A stretch of DNA of 64,000 nucleotides, from positions 1 to 64,000 of the forward strand of contig JAHJCO010000059.1 in assembly GCA_018831265.1 (NCBI GenBank), read 5' to 3'. This document shows positions 44,645-54,500 of the stretch, in pieces. The stretch comes from Actinomycetota bacterium. GTDB lineage: Bacteria; Actinomycetota; Geothermincolia; Fen-727; Anoxymicrobiaceae. The translations under genes and the position numbers were made by a program. The notes under the pieces are model-generated. The model did not search any database, was not told the DNA's origin, and worked only from the letters and a program-made list of their open reading frames with translations. Numbering within the stretch: the first letter of the stretch is position 1; every line of letters begins with the position of its first letter.

Positions 44645-46218
44645 CAGAACTTGCCCTCGCGCCGCAAGCGGTCGATCCTTAGTCGCAAGGCCAGCGGCGT
44701 GTCCTGTGTATAGTACCGGGGTTCTGTGGCGCCGGGGACGCTGTCCGGGGTGAACATCCGAGATATAACGCTACCGTCCATGTCATCGGGAATCGGGTGC
44801 CCCATGGCATGAAGCACGGTTGGGGCGATGTCTCCCACCCATAATCCTTCCAGGCGGCTTCGCGCGACGTCCGGTCCCCATGCATTGAAGATGCCATCGG
44901 GGTGGTGCTCCCCGCTCAGCAAGTTATTGGTCCTGACCGCCTTGCTGGAGCGCAAGGGAGAGAAGGCGTAGCCGGGCGCTGGAATCGCAAGCAGATCCGG
45001 GCCGTTCTCAACCTCCCGGCCCGTATACACCCCTGAAGCGTCGAGTACGTCCGTGATGATGGGGCCTCCTGTCTCGGGGTCCCTGGCGCGCTTGAGTACA
45101 AGGGCGACCTCCTCTTTGAGACCGGGGACATCCTCACGAGCTACCGAACCGCCGTCGAAAACGGACCTGCGGTCAAGATATACGAGCCCGAAGTAGCTGG
45201 TCATGAAGGCACGGGTCCGCGCCCAGTCGAACGGACAGGGTTCGTTGCGTTCCTCGAAAGCGCCCTTACCAAGTACTCTGAAGACCCAGTCGACCGCCCG
45301 TTGCGGCACGTAGGACATCGCCGACTTAATAGCATTCGTGCTGAGCAGCCTGTTGGACATGCCCACCACCAGGTTCTCTACCCTGGCCCTGGGCGCGCTG
45401 GCCGCGCTCTTGAAGGCGAGGAAGCCGGATTCCTCGAGCAGTTCATTCAGGAATATCCACTTGTCTACGCGGGCGAACCCGTGGTCCGAGATAATCATGA
45501 GGTTGAATCCGTCCCTCTCGGCACAGTCCATGAGCTTCAAGATGAGGGTATCGGCCTTCTGATAGAGCTTCTCGATGATCTCTGTCCCCCAGAAGCAGTG
45601 CTGAGCGCTGTCGATCTCCATGAGGACGAAGAGTAATAGATCCCACCTGAACTCCATGAGATAGTCCAACATGGCCAGACGCTGGTCGAAGAGGTTCATG
45701 ATCCTTTCGAGAAAAACTTGCTCGCGCCCGAGGTACTTCTGCCAGGAGATAAGAAAAGAGTAGTCTGGGAACCGCTCATTAATCTCGTTCTCCACGGATT
45801 CCGGCTCGGTGTGGTGGGCGTGGAGCCCGGGCGTCATCATCCCTGAGATGAGTATTCCGTTTACTCGTCTCGGGGGGTACGTGAAGGGGAGGTGGGCGAT
45901 GATGACCTTGCGCTCGGGCATATAGTCCCAGAGGTCGGGTGCGTACTTGTCGCGTGAGGAGTTGAAGAACAGGCGATGATCTGGTGTTATCCGCTGGAAC
46001 TCGAAGAGACCGTGCTTACCCGGGTTTACCCCTGTCGAAATAGTCGTCCAGGCGGGTGGCGTGAGGGGTGGTATCGTGCTCTTCAGCACTCCGTGCGAGC
46101 CTTCTGCCATAAGTCTCGAGAAACCCGGCAGTTTTCCCGCCGAGGCCATCGGCTTGATGGCGTCGAATGTCGCGCCATCGAGCCCGATGATCATTAGTCT
46201 TCCTGGGAATTCGCTCAT
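44644..46218 (-). CDS. AP-superfamily phosphodiesterase/nucleotide pyrophosphatase
   Basis: 524 residues from ATG 46218, giving the family's usual N-terminus MIIGLDGATF (D14 is a metal ligand). The nucleophile region is PPLTPPAWTTISTG, followed by NPGKHGLFEFQ, and the second metal site by ISDHGFA. ENGPDLLAIP and SGEHHPDGIF near the C-terminus provide the last His ligands. Family members cleave phosphodiester or phosphonate bonds or transfer phospho-groups to glycans. The gene overlaps the giant GT-C gene, which suggests a role with lipid-linked sugars. A paralogue is found in the sulfate cluster (58181-59563). Cytoplasmic, as no signal peptide is seen. Confidence 0.85.
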   Translation of the reverse strand: MSEFPGRLMIIGLDGATFDAIKPMASAGKLPGFSRLMAEGSHGVLKSTIPPLTPPAWTTISTGVNPGKHGLFEFQRITPDHRLFFNSSRDKYAPDLWDYMPERKVIIAHLPFTYPPRRVNGILISGMMTPGLHAHHTEPESVENEINERFPDYSFLISWQKYLGREQVFLERIMNLFDQRLAMLDYLMEFRWDLLLFVLMEIDSAQHCFWGTEIIEKLYQKADTLILKLMDCAERDGFNLMIISDHGFARVDKWIFLNELLEESGFLAFKSAASAPRARVENLVVGMSNRLLSTNAIKSAMSYVPQRAVDWVFRVLGKGAFEERNEPCPFDWARTRAFMTSYFGLVYLDRRSVFDGGSVAREDVPGLKEEVALVLKRARDPETGGPIITDVLDASGVYTGREVENGPDLLAIPAPGYAFSPLRSSKAVRTNNLLSGEHHPDGIFNAWGPDVARSRLEGLWVGDIAPTVLHAMGHPIPDDMDGSVISRMFTPDSVPGATEPRYYTQDTPLALRLRIDRLRREGKF

Positions 46219-46581
46219 ATTTATCGGTCTCCAGTAACCGGCCGCCACTCCCCTTCGAAGCTACCCGCCGAACGGTGCAAGCATGCGAGAATGCACTCTG
46301 AACGCACTGATTCTCGAGAGCTGTGCCCGGGAATGCTCCTGTTGATTCTCACGCATCCAGGTCTCCTGAGTCAACGAATACCCTCAGGACCCGATTGCCT
46401 GGGTCTCTGACCGGAATTTCCTCCTTTTCCAAAGAAACGGCTGACCCTCTGTTTTATAATCAAGCCAGGTCTTGCAGCCGGGTCTTTCCCGGGATCCTTT
46501 GTTCCGGTCGCCGCAGGTCCGCCTCGTCTGGGGCCTCGGAGGCGGCGGCTGGTTCAACGAGAGACGCTAGGTGTGCTTTCT
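46219..46581. other. 363-base divergent promoter region
   Basis: Lies between the AP-superfamily gene (leftward) and a glycosyltransferase (rightward). TATAAT at 46455-46460 is a fitting -10 box for the rightward gene, but no good -35 is present. AATGCACTC/GAACGCACTGATTCTC segments near 46280-46320 contain short self-complementary stretches. No gene is seen. Confidence 0.4.
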
Positions 46582-47799
46582 ATGGGACAGAAAGAACTGA
46601 ATTTCGCAGTGATCGCCAATTCCATCTCCGAGCCCGCGACTATGGGGGGTGGCAAGCGTATCGCCATCGAGTGCGTCAAGCGATGGCGTGCTCAGGGTTA
46701 CCCCGTGACGTTCTTCACAAATCAGCATGGCAAGGAGATGATATCCCGCTACGTGGAGGCCGACGATGAGGACTTCGTCATCGCCGTGCTCCCGCCCGGC
46801 GTCAGTCGCGGGGCTTTTATGTCGCTGCCGGCCGCAGTGTATTTCTATCCCTTCATGACGATTAGTGGTATTGTAACCGACATCCGGTCCTCGCTGCCAC
46901 GGAGGACGGTGATCTATTCCACCTGCCCCTTCTGGCCCGACATATTCCCTGCCTTCTTCATGCGCAGGCGCGTTCCGGATTCACGCTGGCTCGTCGCACA
47001 GAGCATGTATGCCCCACCTTTCTGGAAAGGTTGGAAACCCTATGCGCGCGGCAAGTGGTCTCTCCCTGACATCAGAGCTGTAGCAGTCAACCTGAACCAG
47101 CTTCCCGTCTACGCGCTCGTGAAGAGGTACTGCGACGGAATCTTTGTTAACAACCAGTTGGATTTCACCCGGGCGGTCAGTGATGGTTTCGACCCGGATC
47201 GGATCGGGATCATCGGCAAAGGCGTGGACAACAGCCTCTGCCAACTCGTTCCGGATACCGGAGAGAAGAAGTACGAGGCCGTATTTCTTGGCCGACTGCA
47301 CCCTCAGAAGGGAGTGCTGGAACTGGTCGATATTTGGCGAATCCTGCTAGGCAAGCGTCCCGAGGCGCGTTTGGCGATTATTGGCAACGGCCCGCTTGAG
47401 GATAAGGTATGGGACAAGATAATCTCCTGCGGCCTCGAAGGGCGCATAGACATGCTTGGATTCCTTGATGGACCAGCGAAGATACGCGTCTTCCGGGCAA
47501 GCCGGGTCGCCCTGCACCCGGCTTTCTACGACAGTGGTGGAATGGCCGCCCTGGAGGCGATGAGCTGCGGTCTACCGGGGGTCAGTTTTGACCTTCCGGA
47601 TCTTGAAGTCTATTACCCCCAGGGAATGTTGAAGACCCGCTGCTACGATCTCGGTGATTTCGCGAACAACATCGAGCTCCTGCTCCAGAATGAAGAGCTC
47701 TATCGGCGACTCAGCGAAGAAGCCCTCGAATGGGCACACCAGTGGGATTGGGACATGGTAGCCGGCCAACTACTCGAGCTGGCGGAGAGGCTCTTCTGA
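46582..47799 (+). CDS. Family 4-like glycosyltransferase (GT-B fold)
   Basis: 405 residues from ATG 46582 (GTG 46573 possible). The N-terminal domain begins NFAVIANSISEPATMGGGKRIA, the Gly-rich acceptor loop of GT4 enzymes. The C-terminal domain has the donor site motifs VFLGRLHPQKGVLELV and the E-x7-E region FYDSGGMAALEAMSCGLPGV. It should transfer a sugar from a nucleotide or lipid donor, at the cytoplasmic face, to a growing glycan. Stands first in a rightward pair with a methyltransferase 305 bases further. No ribosome site of note. Confidence 0.85.
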   Translation: MGQKELNFAVIANSISEPATMGGGKRIAIECVKRWRAQGYPVTFFTNQHGKEMISRYVEADDEDFVIAVLPPGVSRGAFMSLPAAVYFYPFMTISGIVTDIRSSLPRRTVIYSTCPFWPDIFPAFFMRRRVPDSRWLVAQSMYAPPFWKGWKPYARGKWSLPDIRAVAVNLNQLPVYALVKRYCDGIFVNNQLDFTRAVSDGFDPDRIGIIGKGVDNSLCQLVPDTGEKKYEAVFLGRLHPQKGVLELVDIWRILLGKRPEARLAIIGNGPLEDKVWDKIISCGLEGRIDMLGFLDGPAKIRVFRASRVALHPAFYDSGGMAALEAMSCGLPGVSFDLPDLEVYYPQGMLKTRCYDLGDFANNIELLLQNEELYRRLSEEALEWAHQWDWDMVAGQLLELAERLF

Positions 47800-48104
47800 C
47801 AGGCCTTTCTATGTGCCGGTCCCTTCGAGGTCCAGACGGAATTACCCCACGCGCGCCCCCGCGTGACAACCGTCGCTACCGATGCCGCATTGATTCCTCG
47901 TATTTGCCATTTCAATCCCTTACTTCTCTGATTCATACCGCGCTTATTGGACGCCACCCGTGGATAGAGTCCGCGCTGTTATTACGCACAAAGGCTACAT
48001 GCTTCAAACAGGTGCTATTATTCACCCGTGAAACGGTTTGGAGGCAGCAACCAGGGTTATTGAAAGGGGTGCCAGGAGTAGGGAGTACCTGGAGAGGTGA
48101 CATC
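47800..48104. other. 305-base region before a methyltransferase gene
   Basis: Open frames cross it, including one continuous with the methyltransferase, but the translated residues show no domain sense (Arg/Ser-rich). Less GC-rich than neighbours. GGAGAGG at 48091-48097 is the ribosome site used below. No repeat found. Confidence 0.4.
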
Positions 48105-48746
48105 TTGCAGAACACGAGTTTATCCAGATATAGCAACGTCAACCCCGAAGTCGCCAGGTTTATTCTGGAATCAGGAATCGAGTCGCCCACCATACTTGAT
48201 ATCGGATGTTGGACAGGCTTGCTGGGGAAGTATCTCCGAGAAAGGACGGACTGTGTGGTAGACGGTGTAGATAAAGTGGAGGACGCGCTCGGGAAAGCAA
48301 AAGAGAATGGCTACCGGAACTGCGTGAAGATGGACTTGAGTTGTGCTGACCTCCACCCGATTGAAGGGTCCTATGACTTCATAGTATATGCAGATGTCTT
48401 GGAGCACACTGCTGATCCAGGCATCGTGTTTGATAACTTCAGGGGTAACCTCAAGCAGGGGGGCCGTATCATTATCTCCCTGCCTAATACGGGATTTATC
48501 CTCTATCGGCTGACCCACCTGCTCGGGTTCTGGAACTACACCGCTGGTGGTGTCATGGACTACACGCACTTGCGGGTCTTCACCCTGCGCTCGATGAGGA
48601 AGTTCTTGAGTTCGCAGGGCACGAAAATCATCGACTCGATTGGCTTTAACAGGGTCAGGAAGACCTTCTTCTTCCTGAAACCGCTCGGAAGGTGGTGGCC
48701 CGGCCTCCTCGCGATGCAGGTCGTATTCCTTTGTGAGCTATCGTGA
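48105..48746 (+). CDS. SAM-dependent methyltransferase (class I)
   Basis: 213 residues if started at TTG 48105 (GGAGAGG eight bases ahead); a GTG at 48069 and farther in-frame codons are alternatives. The SAM-binding motif I is ILDIGCWTGLLGKYL, motif II has the acidic residue in VDGVDKVEDAL, and SYDFIVYADVLEHTADPG is the usual motif III/post-I. LKQGGRIIISLPN follows. The C-terminal part (about 150-213) has a hydrophobic region. Probably methylates a sugar or lipid of the surface glycan. Converges with 48738-49406, stops overlapping. Confidence 0.82.
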   Translation: MQNTSLSRYSNVNPEVARFILESGIESPTILDIGCWTGLLGKYLRERTDCVVDGVDKVEDALGKAKENGYRNCVKMDLSCADLHPIEGSYDFIVYADVLEHTADPGIVFDNFRGNLKQGGRIIISLPNTGFILYRLTHLLGFWNYTAGGVMDYTHLRVFTLRSMRKFLSSQGTKIIDSIGFNRVRKTFFFLKPLGRWWPGLLAMQVVFLCELS

Positions 48747-49406
48747 CGGAGAGATACCGTCTTGGACCGGTACCCGGGCCTTTCGATACATGTCCACGAG
48801 TATCGCGGGGGCTAATAGAATGGCAACGGTCTTCCACGATCTCCCAAACGGGAAATACCTCCATTGCGCCTTCCATGATTCATATCTTCGTTGGAAACCA
48901 ACCATTGGGATTGTACGATCCTTCAAGCCCAACCCAACAACCGTATGAGGGAACCGAGCGTCACCTGCGAAGCCGACAAACGAATGGGGGAATTGCTGCA
49001 ACAGGCTCTTGAAGCCCTCGGGGGTGAATCTCCAGTAGTCATTGGGATAGCCGTGTATTACATAATTCATGACGGAACTGATTAGGAGCAACCCGTTGGG
49101 CCGAAGTATTCTGAATGCTTCTTCTATCGCCTGGCGGGGATACTCCACATGCTCCAGTGTATCCATGATCAAGACTGTACCAGCGGACTCATCGGGCAAG
49201 TTGTTGTCGAGGAGATCGAGGACTACATCTACTCCAGGTCCCTCACGAATGTCGAAACCGACGTACTGCATATTCCTGAAGAACGGGCGTAGGTCAGCAA
49301 AGCCCTCCTGACCGGGCACTTGGAGTGAGCCAAACTCGAAGACGGGTTCTGAGGCCCCGAACTCCTCAACGCAGATCTGCACGAACTGTTTTATCGATTC
49401 ACGCAC
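48738..49406 (-). CDS. SAM-dependent methyltransferase
   Basis: 222 residues from GTG 49406, which has a perfect GGAGG five bases before. Motif I is degenerate (VFEFGSLQVPG), but VGFDIREGPGVDVVLDLLD and TVLIMDTLEHVEYPRQAIEEA show the class I methyltransferase pattern, with RPNGLLLISSVMNY following. It ends in a hydrophobic helix (KTVAILLAPAILVDMY), so it may be membrane associated. Similar proteins occur in polysaccharide clusters. It overlaps by 9 bases the stop of the converging methyltransferase gene. Confidence 0.78.
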   Translation of the reverse strand: MRESIKQFVQICVEEFGASEPVFEFGSLQVPGQEGFADLRPFFRNMQYVGFDIREGPGVDVVLDLLDNNLPDESAGTVLIMDTLEHVEYPRQAIEEAFRILRPNGLLLISSVMNYVIHGYPNDYWRFTPEGFKSLLQQFPHSFVGFAGDARFPHTVVGLGLKDRTIPMVGFQRRYESWKAQWRYFPFGRSWKTVAILLAPAILVDMYRKARVPVQDGISPSR

Positions 49407-49434
49407 TGGAACCTCCTCTGCGGTGTTTCACGAA

Positions 49435-49578
49435 GAAAACCTCGTGCGTCCTATGGAAGCTATCCCCCCACCTCGTAGGACGAGGGCGCGGTTCAGCTAG
49501 CGGCAGGGGGCACCCGCCTGTGGAACCGCGCAGGCCAACCTGGTCTTGAGCGCCTTGCCGAGGGCTGTCCGATTCCTG
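49435..49578 (-). pseudogene. N-terminal relic of a hexapeptide acetyltransferase
   Basis: The minus strand reads ALGKALKTRLACAVPQAGAP-CR-stop-LNR, matching the beginning of the acetyltransferase at 54863-55483 (PVGKTLRTRLACSVLRAGAAPYRWLSR). Further on TCCTACGAGGTGGG corresponds to its GYEVG codons, with frame changes and stops. It follows the intact methyltransferase 49587-50336 in the same order as in the second copy. So it is the decayed partner of a duplicated gene pair. Confidence 0.7.
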
Positions 49579-49586
49579 ACAAGGTG

Positions 49587-50336
49587 TCACCCCCCTTCAC
49601 CCGCCCCTGTGCTCGCCGTGTCCGAACAGGGCTTTGTCACCAGCTCTATCAGGATAGCGCAGTTCCAGGTCAGGAACTCCCTGAGCAACGGTACCCTGGT
49701 CACAAACGACAGCTCTGGATAGTAGCGGGGGACAACAGCCACGACGCGCAGCCTGGGGTTACGCCTGATGCGTCCCAGGACACCGGCAATCGAGGTAGGG
49801 AACAGGTTCACGAAAGGCGTGTGATTGCGCCTCCTGTGGAAGAGTCTGTCATAGATGAGGTACCCCCTGCGCTTTCCCAGGTAGTGGAACGGCGAGTACT
49901 CGTGGCCCCCCCAGGGGGAGTACCAATTGGTCCAACTGAGATAGTATTTCCCACCGGGCCTCAGCATTGCGGGGATTGCCCCGAGGAGCCTCTCCGGCCT
50001 TGCAAGGTGCTCCAGCACATTGGAACACACCACGAGATCATAGGAACCGAGTCTTGCGAGGTCCTCGGTTTCGATGTCCACCTCACGGTAGTCGAATTCG
50101 CGGTAGCGTGGCAGTCTGACGTCGGTCTCGTCGGCAAGGGTAACCTCGCAGCCCCGCTTCGCGAGCTCCCCTCCGATGAGGCCTAGCCCGCACCCCAGGT
50201 CCAGCACGCGCAAACCCGGCGCCAGCCGGACGCCGGCGCGCTCCAGCCAGCGAGCCGCGTCTTCGGCCTGAATGCAGTAGAACTCCTCGTCGTCGCCGTG
50301 CTTCAGGAACCTTGCGACCAGCCTGTGAAAGATCAT
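49587..50336 (-). CDS. Class I SAM-dependent methyltransferase
   Basis: 249 residues from ATG 50336 (TTG 50342 also possible), giving MIFHRLVARFLKHGDDEEFYC, the same beginning as the relic at 55491-55745. Motif I VLDLGCGLGLIGGELAKRG, acidic residue in VTLADET, then YDLVVCSNVLEHLARPERLL and LRPGGKYYLSW, all typical. The C-terminus has LLREFLTWNCAILIEL. Likely acts on a sugar, lipid or polyketide intermediate in the glycan region. A short tail (TASTGAGEGG) ends the protein. Duplicated with a neighbouring acetyltransferase, which is lost here. Confidence 0.85.
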   Translation of the reverse strand: MIFHRLVARFLKHGDDEEFYCIQAEDAARWLERAGVRLAPGLRVLDLGCGLGLIGGELAKRGCEVTLADETDVRLPRYREFDYREVDIETEDLARLGSYDLVVCSNVLEHLARPERLLGAIPAMLRPGGKYYLSWTNWYSPWGGHEYSPFHYLGKRRGYLIYDRLFHRRRNHTPFVNLFPTSIAGVLGRIRRNPRLRVVAVVPRYYPELSFVTRVPLLREFLTWNCAILIELVTKPCSDTASTGAGEGG

Positions 50337-50597
50337 GCTCAAATCCTAGCAGGTTCGAGCCTAGAAGGAGAGGATCCACCGCCTTGCCCGGGCTGTAGCG
50401 GAGGCCTCCATGCACCGTGAGTTCCATGGAGAGGATAAACGGACGTGGAGGGACTGTAAGACCCGCTGTTACTGGCGGGCATGACCCCGAGAAGCATCAA
50501 TCAGAGACGATGGCGCATTTGTCATCATTCTGAGGAACGGGTGTTATTATTGGCCTATGAAGAGGCGGACATGGGGCAATGCCGGGGAAGTGGGGGG

Positions 50598-51389
50598 ATG
50601 CGAATAGACGTTCTTCGCCTGGTACGCACCGTCTGGAACAAGAAACTCGCCAGATGGCCTCACCTGGTCGAGCTCAGTCAGCTGTCGCACAGAGACCTGC
50701 TGGGTTTCCTGCGGCGGGTGCTCAGGCCGGAGAGGCGCGAGTACGGGGGCACTTTCCGGATGTCGGTGGCCGCATGGCTGAAAGCGCACCAGAGGGACTT
50801 CGGGAGGAAGGCTCACTGGATGGGAGTCAAGGCCGAGAAAAACCCACTGGATTCATGGATCTACCAGGAGATCGCATACGAGGTCAGGCCGGACGCTATC
50901 ATAGAGATCGGCTCTTGCGCCGGCGGGAGCACTCTGATGCTCGCTCATTTTCTCGACCTGGTCGGCAAGGGCAAGGTCATATCGATCGACATCGACAGGG
51001 AACGTTTCGTTGCAGAACATGAGAGGATAATCGCCCTGACCGGGAACAGCAGATCCCCCGAGATCATCTCGAAGGTCGAGGAGCTGTGCGCGGGCGGTTC
51101 GGTCCTCGTTATTCACGACGGGGACCACGGACGGGATCAGGTGCTGGCAGACCTCGAGGTCTACTCCCGGCTGGTGACGGTCGGCAGTTACCTGATAGTG
51201 GAAGACGGCATCGTGGACCTGTTCAGGCCCATGTCCGGGGCGGGCATCTTCGGGCTATGGCCACGGGGAGGACCGCTCCCGGCGATCGACCGCTTCTTGA
51301 GGGACAACCCCGACTTCGTCATAGACCAGAGCAGAGAGCGCTACCTGATCACATACAATCCGCACGGTTATCTCAAGAGGATCCGGTAA
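50598..51389 (+). CDS. CmcI-like methyltransferase (cephalosporin hydroxylase family)
   Basis: 263 residues from ATG 50598; upstream in-frame ATG 50571 and others are possible, and no ribosome site clearly decides. The family features are an N-terminal extension (about 1-80), IIEIGSCAGGSTLMLAHFL as SAM motif I, VISIDIDRE as motif II, the metal-binding IHDGDHGRDQVLADLE and LIVEDGIVD. CmcI-like proteins methylate rhamnosyl groups or other sugars of surface glycolipids. It is divergent from the methyltransferase at 49587. It precedes the second giant GT-C gene by 152 bases. Confidence 0.82.
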   Translation: MRIDVLRLVRTVWNKKLARWPHLVELSQLSHRDLLGFLRRVLRPERREYGGTFRMSVAAWLKAHQRDFGRKAHWMGVKAEKNPLDSWIYQEIAYEVRPDAIIEIGSCAGGSTLMLAHFLDLVGKGKVISIDIDRERFVAEHERIIALTGNSRSPEIISKVEELCAGGSVLVIHDGDHGRDQVLADLEVYSRLVTVGSYLIVEDGIVDLFRPMSGAGIFGLWPRGGPLPAIDRFLRDNPDFVIDQSRERYLITYNPHGYLKRIR

Positions 51390-51541
51390 GAGCCGGTCGA
51401 GCGCGCCGTGGCTCCGCCTCGCGGGGGGCCGTAGAGGACATCGATGCGCGGCGGAGGTCAGCAAAGCATGGGCCTCAGTGAGACTTCATCCTTACCGTCC
51501 TTAGTTATACACTAATCTCAAGGGGGGTAAGTGTCTCGCTC

Positions 51542-54500
51542 ATGTTGGTGCATAGAGAAGGCCGGTTGAGGAGGGCCTGGGGCCGGGTGGTACAGGAGCT
51601 CGCAGCTCGTGAGTACAGGCCCCTGTGGCACCTCCTGGCAGCCCTAGCGATAATGCTGCTCGCGCTGCTGCTGTTCCACAGGCACTTCGGCGGCCGTGGC
51701 ACCCTGATGGCAGTGGACATGACGTGGCCGAACACCCTTCCCAGGATCCAGTTCCGAGCCACCAACACCTGGTTCCCGTACGGGAGCGTCCCCAACATTT
51801 ACCCTCTGATGTGGTCGTACTGGGTCTACCCGTCATCGATGCTGGCCAGGCTGCTGCATCTGTCGGCGTCGCAGTACATGTTCTGCATGTTCTACGGGGC
51901 CTTCGCCCTGGCGGGGATATCCATGTACGCGCTGACATGCAGGACCGTCGGGCAGCTGAGGTTAAGGGAACAAGCCGACTACGCGCCCTATGTCGCGGGG
52001 GTGCTCGCCGCGGTGGTCTACATGTACAATCCCTGGTCGGTTCAGTACCTGAGGCCGTACTTCGCCTACCCCATTTACGCCACGCTGCCCCTGCTGTACC
52101 TCGCCCTGGAGAAGACGTTCGATCGCCCGTCCGCTCGCAACGTAATCCTTTTCACGCTGTTCATCTCGCTGGTCAACACCTCGCACCACCTCGTCTGGTT
52201 TCTGGGCCTGCTCTTCTCATATCTCCTCTACTTCGTTGTTTACAACCGACTCAGGCGTGAGGCTCTGATAAGGGCGGCGAAGGCCACGCTGGGGATAATT
52301 GCTCTGTATCTTGTGGTCAACGCGCTCTGGACCGTCCCGTACGTCATTGCGCAGGCGACCGGCAGGCCGTTCGCGGCCTACTACGCTCCCAGCTATGATC
52401 TGAACGCGCTGAACATCCTCTCCCAGAACAACAGCATGGCGAACAACTTCAGGCTTCTTTCGACCTGGGCGTGGAAGGTCGAGATGCTGAAGAGCGGGGT
52501 GCTACTAGAGGCGCTGATGTTCACCCTACCCGTACTGGCTGTCCTGGCCCTGTTCGTGCTTTACAGGCAGGTCAAGCGAAACGACACAGTCGTCTTCTGG
52601 GGCTCGGTGACCGCCGTCGCACTGGTGCTGGCCACGGGCTCGAAGTGGATACTAAAGGACGCCTACGCCTGGCTCGTTTTCAAGGCGCCGCTGCACTCCG
52701 CCTACGGGTGGATGATAAGGGCTTCAGAGAGGTGGCTCTTCTTCGTCCCGCTGTTCTTCGCGCTGATGATCGCTCTGCTCGTCGTGCGGCTGCTCCCAGC
52801 CGGCCTGACCGCGGGCAAGGCAACGAACGGCGATGGGGCGGATTCAATACAGGAGCGGCCGTTGGAGCGCTGGAGGTCGCTCGCAAGGGGCTGGTTGCGG
52901 ATTGCTGCCGTCATCCTGATCGCGGCGCTGGTGGCCGTGTCGCTCTACCCGAAGGCGAGGGACGACGCGGACAGCACCTTCAACCCGGTGAGAGTGCCGG
53001 CGGACTACAAGGGCCTGGATGACTACTTCTCGAAGCAGACGGGTGAGCCGCGCCCCGCCTGGATGCCTTTCTTCACTGCGCGCCTATTCCGCTACGCCTG
53101 GGCGCCGGAGAAGCTGGTCGGCCCGTTCAGCATAATCACGTCGAACCCCAACCTGAACGGCCAGAAGGAAGCCGTCAACGAGGGCTCATACTACAGGTGG
53201 ATGGAGGGCCTCTTCCTGAAGGACAAGATCATGCCCGTCCAGCTGATATCGACCGATAGGACCCTGAAGAAGGACATCCTCTCACGGCTGCTGGAGCCAT
53301 TCGGGGCGGACTACCTTGTGTACGACACGTCCGTCACGGGCTACGATTTCGGCGATGCGATTACCGGGGACCGGAGCCTGATCCCGTCGTTCGCGACCCG
53401 TTTCCTGCGCACGTACCGGCCGGACTACAACCCCGGCTACATCCGGGGAGCGGACACCGTGGTGGACGCGAGGTCCTTCTTCGACAATCTCGCCACCTTC
53501 CAGGCGACGTCCGAGGCCGCCACACGCGGCATTGCCTTCACCGATGGGGCCTCCTACTTCGGCGACGTGCCGCGGCTGGGGGAGTGGTACCACACAGTGA
53601 GCATCGAGGACCACCTCGTGCTCATCAACCGGAACCCCGGCTTCGAGGAGGATGGGCCTTCGCGTATGCCCCCTGGGTGGTCCGAGTACTCCCAGAATCC
53701 GCTGGGCCACATCGCGGTAGACCCCGGCACGGGGGCGGCCGGCGGCCGGAGCCTGGAGATCCTCAATACATCCACGGAGACATTCGACTTCACATACGTT
53801 GTTGGAGACGAGCAGGCGGTAGAGCCGGGCGGCATCTGCGCGGTGGAGAGCCGTGTAAGGCTGAGAAACGCGGCCTGGACAACGATCGAGGTCCAGGGCT
53901 ACGACCAGGAGACCGGACGCTGGGTAGGCCTGACCAGATGCCCGAACGTCAGGAGCGGAGACTGCGGTTGGAGACATTACTACTGTTCCTTCTGGGTGCC
54001 CCCGGGGATTACCAGGCTTAGGCCGCTGCTCGAGGGCGGCTGGGCCAGGGATCCCGAAGAGGGATCGGGTATCTCGTGGTTCGATGATGTAAGGATGTAC
54101 CGGCTTGACGAAGGGTACTTCGAAAGCATCGAAGAGAAGCGGGCGCCGCCCCGGGTCACCTACGAGAAGCTCTCGGCCGAGAGGTTCAAGGTAAGCGTTA
54201 GGGGGGCCACCCGGCCGTTCGTGCTGGTGCAAAGCGAGTCTTTCGACCGGGGTTGGGTGGCGAGGATGTCCGACGGGCGTACCGTGGACCCTATCCCCAT
54301 GTACTCAACCATCAACGGTTTCCCGATTGAGGGGACCGGCGATCTCGAGCTGACGATCGAGTACCTGCCCCAGAGATGGTCGTACTGGGGGCTCGCGGTC
54401 ACGGTCCTCTCGCTGCTTCTCATGTGCCTGTTCCTGGCACTCCCGTTCCTGCGCCGCAAGACCGGCGTGGCCTCTGCGGCCGATTTGGGTCAGATCGGCG

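Noticed and set aside
47730..48104. Upstream part of the methyltransferase frame as coding
   Set aside because: Overlaps the glycosyltransferase end and has no domain character; the methyltransferase fold begins close to TTG 48105.
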